Assembly: GCA_032622095.1 (NCBI GenBank) | Contig: CP136061.1 | Location: forward strand, 124,632,754 to 124,696,753 | DNA length: 64,000 nt | Direction of reading: 5' to 3' | Source of the DNA: Siphonodentalium dalli | Lineage: Eukaryota > Mollusca > Scaphopoda > Gadilida > Siphonodentaliidae | Shown here: one piece after another, positions 56,745 to 64,000 of the stretch | Layout of the letters: every line of letters begins with the position of its first letter | Position numbering within the stretch: position 1 is the stretch's first letter | The notes under the pieces: model-generated | What the model was told of the DNA's origin: nothing | Databases searched by the model: none | Seen by the model: only the letters and a program-made list of their open reading frames with translations | Position numbers and translations under genes: made by a program

Positions 56745-57065
56745 AGAAAACCGCACATTATCTGCTTATAATTTAACATATTTTGGGTAATTTTGAGTCT
56801 ATAATGTGAGAGCGATTCAGTCACATATCGACTCATTATGTGGCGAATCTAAGTAGATTATGTCCGGCCAATGAAACAAATAAACTAACCTACGACATTT
56901 TAGGTGTACGTTCATTATTAACATGATTTTTCACTGTGGTCCGCGCCATAAAACGAAATAACGTATATGCCATTATATGCTTATTTCTAATCAAATAAGC
57001 ACATTATGTACCTACTTCATAGGTCGATTTATGTGCGTATTTGTGCGAGGATATGTTGCATTGTA
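56745..57065 (+). mobile_element. MITE family M1, copy 3 (uninterrupted)
   Basis: From 'CCAGAAAACCGCACATTATC' to 'GTGCGAGGATATGTTG'. It carries TGTGCGTATTTGT once (about 57030-57042) and so provides the empty-site reference for the 2-kb insertion in copy 2. Confidence 0.82.
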
Positions 57066-57899
57066 ACATATACATCACAAGTCATGCACATGAATGTGCA
57101 CCATGACCCAATCATGTCTATGACATCATAATGTATTGGAGGAATGAATATTATCTCTCTCGTTTATAAACGAACACATTCTAAACGTATCTTTTGCTCC
57201 TGTAAGTGACGAGGGCTTTGCTATTGCCACTATACTTATGTCATTTTGCTAATGGCCTTTCATTTTAATTCAAATACCCGCGAAGATTATAAAAGAGAAA
57301 TCCATGCTCAGGACCGGGTCGATATATAAAGACTAGAATTGGGGTGAAGGGGGACCTCTCGGTGCTTCCAACCATCCCGGGGCCAGCCACCCCAATACAA
57401 TTCCGTACGTCTTGTCTTCAATGTTACAACGTTTTACGCTTCGCCAAAGTCGCGCGGTCTGCGATAATTGGTCAACAAGGCTATGATGACCCACCATTTC
57501 GACATGGTGTGCTATAGGCAGTATCGCTGGAGCTACGACTTGGTGACCATTTATTGTAACCCAAGAGATACAATGTTACATAGCAGTTACATATTACATA
57601 CATTAGTGTGGGTGCACATGTGATCGGTAAACATGTTATTGAACTTATGGGAGGCACTCGCCCCTGGTAAGACAGTTGCTAATGAGTGTGATTGTGATGT
57701 TGTACAAGAATACAGTAAATTAAGGTGTTGCATTCGTTTGGAGAACGGTGATGCGGGTGGCCGTGATGTCAATTGACACATTGAGCACCGTCCTCAAAAT
57801 AGAGTCACATATGCATGATGGTCTGGCTTTATCTGTGGCTGCAGTGTCTGAGATAAAACAAGATGATTTTTAAAACGACTTCCAAGTGTAACTTTGTAA
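57066..57899. other. no gene recognised
   Basis: Unassigned. Short open frames only. Confidence 0.4.
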
Positions 57900-58128
57900 C
57901 CCTTTATTTGCAAAGGCTGACAGTCAAGATAAGATGTGGGAATCCGATTTTTCGTATTGTTAAACGTGTATATCTTTGTAAATGTGTATTTCTCGATTCC
58001 GAGGAAGGAAGTTTTTACACAATATGATGATATACAATGTAATCAAAATTATGAAACCAAATTCACATTGACAGTATACAAGTTTATCACTCCCGGTCCA
58101 TGGTTAGTTGAACTGATTATTCTTATGT

Positions 58129-58410
58129 TTGGGATTCCCTTTCCGAAGCACAAATTGGAACTTTACTTTTGTACCATCTCTCATGGGGATTAGTATCCAA
58201 CAGTATCGTGCTTCCATAGGGCTTTTCACTCACGCTAATTATGGCTTTGATCTCCGAAAGTACTTTAGAAAAAATCTAATTTTTTCCGCCAATATATCAG
58301 GTCTAAAAACAGCTTTCCGACTGGTGCCGCTTGTTGCTCTACTCCTGATTATTTGTGGAGATATCCATCCACATCCTGCCTGGAACAAATTCGACCTCCT
58401 CTTCGGATGA
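58129..58410 (+). pseudogene. LINE leader frame ending in a 2A-like motif
   Basis: The last residues are 'RLVPLVALLLIICGDIHPHP'. A hydrophobic run before Gly-Asp-Ile-His-Pro-x-Pro-Gly is the arrangement of 2A-like leaders in APE-type LINEs. A 4-bp tandem duplication CCTG-CCTG (58375-58382) shifts the frame exactly at the Pro-Gly, separating the leader from the endonuclease frame that begins 'TNSTSSSDELHHISIFHLNI'. Confidence 0.55.
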
Positions 58411-59134
58411 GCTGCATCATATCTCGATATTTCACCTAAACATACGGAGATTAAGACACAAACTCGCCAAAATTGCCTACTTACTAAACGATTATGATGT
58501 GATTTGTTTCACCGAAACACACATTGATGATACGTTTCCATCCGAAAATATATTTATGCAATCCTTTTGTGAACCAATAAGAAATAATGGATCAAACTCT
58601 GGGGGAGGCATTGCAGTTTATTTTGCAAATCATATATCATTTTCGCGTATACCGGAATTGGAATTTGATAACTCGGTTATGTGGTTCAGAATTTATATGC
58701 CCCAAACTAGCTACTTATTGTGCATATCCTACAGATCTGATCAATTTTGCGATCCTGAATATTGGAATTTTTTAGATGAGTCTATCGAGATTGCATTGGA
58801 TCTTAACTTGCCGCTAATACTCACAGGAGATTTCAATTCAAATACGATCATCCCCGGCTCTAAAATAAACACAATAAAAGATGCCTACCGTTTAAGAAAC
58901 CTGATTGAGTCTCCCACTAGAGTAACAGAAACTACTAGTACCCTCCTCGACCCCATTCTAGTTAGTGAAGATGTTGTTTCTTACCATGCTGATGTTTTAG
59001 ATCTCGGTATATCATACCACTATGCAGTATATGCATACGTTGCCGTTGAGTATAGTCCACAAAAGTCATTTTATCGTACTGTTTGGCAGTACCGAAATGC
59101 TGATTTTGAACGGGCTCGGTCACTGATTTTTTAA
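58355..59134 (+). pseudogene. LINE AP endonuclease domain
   Basis: Motifs in order: 'FHLNIRRLRHKL', 'DVICFTETHID' (catalytic Glu), 'SGGGIAVYF', 'LILTGDFNSN' and 'STLLDPILVS'. The final block is 'SYHYAVYA', where this endonuclease family normally has Ser-Asp-His; the Asp codon is TAC (59015-59017). The frame stays open for 259 codons, but the missing metal/base Asp would disable target-site nicking. A stop at 59132 separates it from the RT. Confidence 0.82.
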
Positions 59135-61545
59135 CTAGATTGGAATAACATTCTGAAAGGTACTGAAGACATAAACTCGACGACTTGTGTATTCTCTATA
59201 AAATTTCTCTCAATAATGAAAGAAACAGTTCCCAGAAAGAAAGTTCTTATCCGAAAAAACGACAAGTGTTGGTTCAATACTGAACTAAGATCTGTCATCC
59301 GTAGTAGAAATCGTTTACGCCACATAGCCCTAAAATCGGGGAAACCGAAAGATTGGATCAGGTACAAAAAGAGTCGAAATTCTGTGAATAACATGAAAAA
59401 GTATGCAAAAGCTAAATTTGATCAAGATCTCGAGACTTCAATAAAGTCCGATTCGTCAGCAAAATTGTTTTGGCACATTGTCAAAGAGCTTCTTGATAAT
59501 GCACCGAACTACTGCATTCCACCCCTGCAAAACAGCAGCCGAAATTTGGTGTTTGATGACGATTCCAAAGCCTGTCTCCTTTTGTTGCTAATTCAGATAT
59601 CGACAGTTCTATATGCAACCTTCCTATTTTCCGAAAAAAATGTGATAATAATATATCAGATTTACCTGTCACGATCGATGATATACTGAAGCCATACAAT
59701 CGACCAAACCAAATAAGGCACACGGTCACGACGGAATTACCGTTCGCATGTTACTAGGAACGATTGACCGAGTGGTAGTCCCTCTTCGCATTTTATTTTT
59801 AATGTCATTTGAATCGGGATGCTTTCCAGATTCTTGGAAACAGGCGAATGTTATTCCAATTCATAAAAAAACGACCGATCCGCTACTGACAATTACCGAC
59901 CAATCTCACTGTTACCCGTTCTTGGAAAGATTTTTGAAAAAGTGGCATTGAAATACCTTTCCAAACATTTCTTTAACAACGGATTAATATATGGTTATCA
60001 GTCCGGTTTCATTCCTGGCCACAGCACACTATACCAGCTGCTGGAAATACAACACTCTCGATCAGAAATTGTGCACATGTGCTATTTTTTGCGATATTTC
60101 CAAGGCTTTTGAACGAGTTTGGCACGAGGGGCTGTTATTTAAGCTTGAACAATGCGGAGTCAATGGACGACTTCTGGCCTGGATTAAAAATTATTTATCT
60201 AACAGGACACAAAGAGTAATAGTTGGACAAACATTTTCGAGTCCCCTGCAACTGAAAGCAGGAGTGCCACAAGGATAAATCCTTGGCCCAAGGATAAATC
60301 CTTGGCCCATTCTTCTTCCTAGTTTTTATAAATGATATACATGAGAATTTAATATCTTTCACGCGTATGTACGCCGACGACACGTGTTTTACCTCATGCG
60401 AAGACGCTAGTATACCTTATGTGAACATAACCTGCAAATAGACGTAGAAAGTATATCTGTGTGGTCCAAACAATGGCTGGTACAATTCAACTCTTCCAAG
60501 ACAAAAATAATAAATTTATCCTTTTCATCTAATTACAATACTCTAAGTGTCGCAATGGACGGTCAGTTAATAGAGCAGGTGGACACACATAGACATCTTG
60601 GTGTGTTTCTTCAGTCTAACCTCAATTGGGACAAGCAAATAGAAAATTTGTGTGGACGCTCAAGATCTCGCCTATCGCAATTGAGACGATTGAAATTCAC
60701 AGTTAATCGGCGAACCTTGGAATGTATGTACAAAACCTTTATTTTGCCGCTTATGGATTACGGAGATGTAATTTGGGCTCACGCACCGAACACTCTTCTT
60801 GTACTGCTTGATCGGATACATTACGATGCCGCTCGAATTGTTAGTGGGTTAAATAAATCTGTTTCGAATGAAAAACTCCTCACTGAACTAGGATGGCCTA
60901 CACTTTACACCATACGCGAACACCATAAATTTAATACTTGGCAGAAAATAATTCTTGGTAAAGCTCCCAATTACCTGAGTACACTTTTGCCGACCTTTAC
61001 TAAAGATCAATCTACCTACTCACATCGATACCCATTATTATTCTTACAGAAACTCAACAATACAGAACATTTTAAATCGACCTTTCTGTCTGAGATGGTA
61101 ATTAAATGGAATGCAGTGGTAATAAATGGTTCATCTGATCGCACCAATACCGACATATTGAAATTATTGTATGACAAATTGCCTATATTTTCCCCAAAAC
61201 AGCCGCCATACTTCAATTCAGGCTCTCGCAAATGGAACATCGTGCACACCAAGCTAAGGAATAATTGCAGCGATTTAAATTTTGATAAACTTGAAAACTA
61301 TATCTCTATAACAGCCCACTGTCAATGTGGGTTTTATATTGAAGACGCCTCGCATTTTTTTCTTCCAGTGCCCGTTATTTGAAGAGAGTCGCTTAATGTT
61401 CATCCAACGCCATTGGCTAAATGGAATTTTCGTTGATAGGGTTGAAGATATCCTCTTTGGTCAAAGCAACCTATCCAATACTTTAAATGATAAATTGTTT
61501 CGCAATATGCAAACTTTCATTGCATCATCTGGTAGATTTCATTGA
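59135..61545 (+). pseudogene. LINE reverse transcriptase and C-terminal tail
   Basis: Linker 59216-59560 contains 'CWFNTELRSVIRSRNRLRH'. RT blocks: 'SFESGCFPDSWKQANVIPIH', a frame change, 'FCDISKAFERVWHEGLLFKL' and 'LKAGVPQG'. At the last block a 19-bp tandem duplication (60270-60307) and a TAA destroy the frame. YADD is intact at 60370-60381. The C-terminal part, open for 307 codons from 60459, has 'LGVFLQSNLNWDKQIENL', 'PLMDYGDVIWAHAPN', 'TELGWPTLYTIREHHKF' and 'CQCGFYIEDASHFF', with a frame change at the zinc tail. It is the enzyme that would copy the LINE RNA at the nick; this copy is dead. Confidence 0.85.
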
Positions 61546-61786
61546 TGGAAAATCTTCAAAATCCAAATAAGCCTATATCTTCATACATTCCCCATATTGC
61601 CATCAAAATACTCGGCTCAGCTCGCCATAGGACCTACATCCCATCTTTGATATCTGTCTACTCACTTTATACATCACCCTCATTCTCGACCCTCCTCGTT
61701 TTAGGTACTACATTCCAACTATAAGCTAACATTGAGTCCTACATAATTCCATATACAATTAATAATTTGCGTTTCAATATTGTTAA

Positions 61787-61832
61787 GGGAGAGGAGCAAT
61801 ATTCTAAGTTGAATAACTTGTGCTCCCATCCC
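61787..61832 (+). other. LINE 3' UTR stem-loop, copy 1
   Basis: GGGA/TCCC base, GA/CA internal loop, GGAGCA/TGCTCC helix fully paired, AAGTT/AACTT apical helix with a GAAT loop. Confidence 0.65.
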
Positions 61833-61912
61833 TTTTGATTAACTCTTATCTTATTTCAGATTCTAATTTGTTAAATGTATTATGTAATGAGGGTCAAATA
61901 AAATATGTTCAA

Positions 61913-62647
61913 ACAAAAAAAACACCTTTATTTCACAAGAATAGTAGGGGGTGAATTTTTTTCCGGCACGTATGCCAGGGTGGGTGGGTGGTCAAAGCCA
62001 CCAACAAGCAATTTTTTCCGCAACTAAAACAAAAAATTCCTGCTTGTTTTTTTAGTGTTTTGGCAATGAGTTGGGCTTCAAAACCACTTTGAATGAGAGA
62101 AATAATGTAATTCTAACTATTAACTGACTGCAGGCAGTTATCGTGTTGTATTTTGTTGCAAATTTTGAAATCCAAGATGGCAGCCATGTTTTTTTGGCCG
62201 AATGACCTCAAAATGACTCATTCCTATTTACATGTCCATGTTAACATCCATGATAAATAGTATGCACAGAAATTCATATACAGCTGTTTACAGTGAATTT
62301 CCCCCCGCAAATCTCTGTTTTAGTGTTAAAAGGGGGGGGGGGGGGGGTTGGTGTCAAAAAATGGTCGGAAAAAACTGCCGAAAACAGTAACAAATTTGAC
62401 GGTTGGGGTGGGTGGGTACAAAAAATGATCGAAAGGGAAAAAATGCCATAGTGCCTGAATTTTTTTCCCGACCTCCCCCCCCCCCCCCCCTGAGAATAGC
62501 GGAAATATTTTAATTTTTCTAGTTGGAGTTATTCTCTCATGTTACGCAAACGTAGTGGCAAAAACACGTCTAACCTATAACCCGGTTACACATGCGTAAT
62601 GTATATTTCTTCTGGACATATGTATACGTGTACCTAAGGAATACAGG
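61913..62647. other. no gene; G16 and C16 runs flank a 127-bp segment
   Basis: G run at 62332-62347 and C run at 62475-62490 could pair. 'GGTGGGTGGGT' occurs at about 61980 and 62408, followed by A-rich phrases, suggesting a diverged repeat. Confidence 0.5.
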
Positions 62648-62740
62648 AGAAGTCGGCCCCGCTACGAAGTCGGCCCGAAACAAAGTCGGCCCCGAAGAAG
62701 TCGGCCCAGGAGAAGACGGCCCCGCACGAAGTCGGTCCGC
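62648..62740 (+). repeat. six-copy GAAGTCGGCCCCG minisatellite
   Basis: Units of 15-17 bp with core AAGTCGGCCC (one AAGACGGCCC, one AAGTCGGTCC). The phase varies, so it does not encode a constant peptide repeat. Confidence 0.88.
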
Positions 62741-64000
62741 TATTAAAATTTAGCAATGTTCCTATGTACAACAGTGTACAACCTGATACTGTTTACTACA
62801 TAGAGAATCACCACTAGTCCAAATTCAACAAGGAAGGAAAGTTCAAACGGATTCGAAGAACGCAAACCACGAGCACAGGCCAGATATTCCAGCTTTGGTC
62901 CGCTATATATAACAGCGATGTATATCCATGGCTATATACATAAACAGATATCAGTTTATTTTTCTAATAGGCAAACATCTATGTAACAGTATATTTCCTG
63001 TGTCTTAAATTCCCCTGATCGACATGTCTGGGAAAAGGCATATGACAGTGTGCGATAAGCAAATGATAGATAGATAGATAGATAATTTTTTAATGGCTAA
63101 AAGATGCAAAATTTGCAGACATATGAGCATAAGCATATATATATAAAAGTAAAACAGAGTGTGACATTCATATAATATAAATATAACAAGTATAGATATA
63201 TAAATATAACAAGAATGCAGCTTGACAGTTCTGTAGAGGGACAAGATAGTGAATAAACCTAGCTTAGTAATGACTACTAAATAGATACTCGTACCTTTAT
63301 ATATATATATACAAACATGAAAAATCAACCCATGCTATCCCACCCTCCTCCCCCAACAGGACGGTCATGTTGCTTAAGAGATACTAGTAAGAGAACAAAC
63401 AGCTCTTCGCCACCTGCATATACACACTGCTGCCATGTATGGCCGGCTTTAGACTGTCATGTCCATGACCAAAAGATGGAATCCCTAAATACAGGCAGCA
63501 GTGACAATATATGCAGCTGGCCAAGTACTGTCATCGTACATAGAAAGATAGAGAGGAAAATAGAGTAGTAGAAGAGAAATATACATATCAATACGCTCGT
63601 CTGACAAGTCATGCCATCGATTGCCATCAAGGAGCGCACAGGAAAGCAAGCCAAAGCTTGCTTATTTCCACTGTGGTCCTTAATGGTAACCGACCACATG
63701 ACTGACCAGGCCACAGCACAAGTTCTCATAAAGTCGTACGGTATTATAAATAGCATGATTCACACCATTAATAATATACAAAGTCAGATTCCTCAGTACC
63801 TAAAATTTTATCGAATAATTCCTGTTTTATTAGGTGATTCCATGTAGCCAAGTTGCAGTTAGGTTCAATATATTTTACATAATTATTCCACAACGTGATT
63901 CCTGTGTAGAAAAAGCTATTGTAACCAAATACCCTAACATGAGGCACAGATAATCTAAAGATTCCAGACCAGAGATTATATTTACAATGAGTGTTCGAAA
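62741..64000. other. no gene recognised; (TAGA)n at 63066-63085
   Basis: The TAGA tract with adjacent A/T-rich sequence resembles the LINE 3' tails in this window (for example 36691), but no AATAAA sits next to it. Open frames at 63005-63847 show no domain. Confidence 0.4.

Larger units (their letters stand above)
57900..61912 (+). mobile_element. nearly full-length, inactive LINE
   Basis: Order: leader frame with 2A-like motif (58129-58382), AP endonuclease (58390-59134), linker and RT (59135-60400), connection and Cys-rich tail (60450-61545), 3' UTR with stem-loop and AATAAAATATG near 61900, then an A-run. It is the longest member of the family also seen at 24045-26000 and 52691-52850. The 5' limit is uncertain. 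Confidence 0.85.

Overview
This looks like an intergenic or accessory stretch of an animal genome, most likely a marine invertebrate. The evidence is AT-rich sequence without operons, many decayed non-LTR retrotransposons with apurinic endonuclease, PHD and reverse transcriptase domains, MITEs, and microsatellite-bearing repeats of the kind common in molluscs and other marine invertebrates. I could not identify a host gene, tRNA, rRNA or CRISPR array. The species cannot be fixed from the sequence alone.

Layout. 1-1.5 kb: minus-strand CR1-like LINE fragment. 5.4-7.7 kb: pseudogene of a DDE/integrase-like protein family with no function that I know of, split by a 0.34-kb MITE. 8.0-16.4 kb: a large inverted repeat with a CR1-like LINE in its loop; the LINE encodes an SGNH-esterase-like ORF1, then a 2A-like motif, PHD finger, endonuclease and RT. 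A 1.2-kb foldback element built of 192-bp repeats splits the esterase frame, and a piggyBac-type MITE sits in the right arm. 18.5-27.2 kb: overlapping LINE fragments of at least three families, several nested. 27.8-28.2 kb: small palindromic elements. 30.5-30.9 kb: four copies of a 14-bp dyad. 33.1-34.9 kb: a foldback element with about 640-bp arms and a candidate 7-bp target duplication. 35.8-38.1 kb: a MITE interrupted by a 2-kb retroelement with a 13-bp target duplication, itself containing a minus-strand LINE. 43.5-47.6 kb: a head-to-tail cluster of microsatellite-tailed repeats resembling pearl-type non-autonomous Helentrons. 49.6-56.4 kb: 0.59-kb direct repeats, then a 4.2-kb segment bounded by 103-bp inverted repeats (3 mismatches) that holds a Ginger-like integrase fragment. 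57.9-61.9 kb: a nearly full-length but dead LINE.

Nothing here forms a working pathway. All recognisable proteins are selfish-element proteins, and almost all carry stops or frameshifts. The main value is in the nesting record (five insertions supported by paralogous empty sites or by reading frames that resume), a structured 3' UTR shared by three LINE copies with one compensatory base change, and the uncharacterised DDE-like family. All boundaries come from reading by eye and should be taken as accurate to a few bases where a junction is described and to tens of bases elsewhere.
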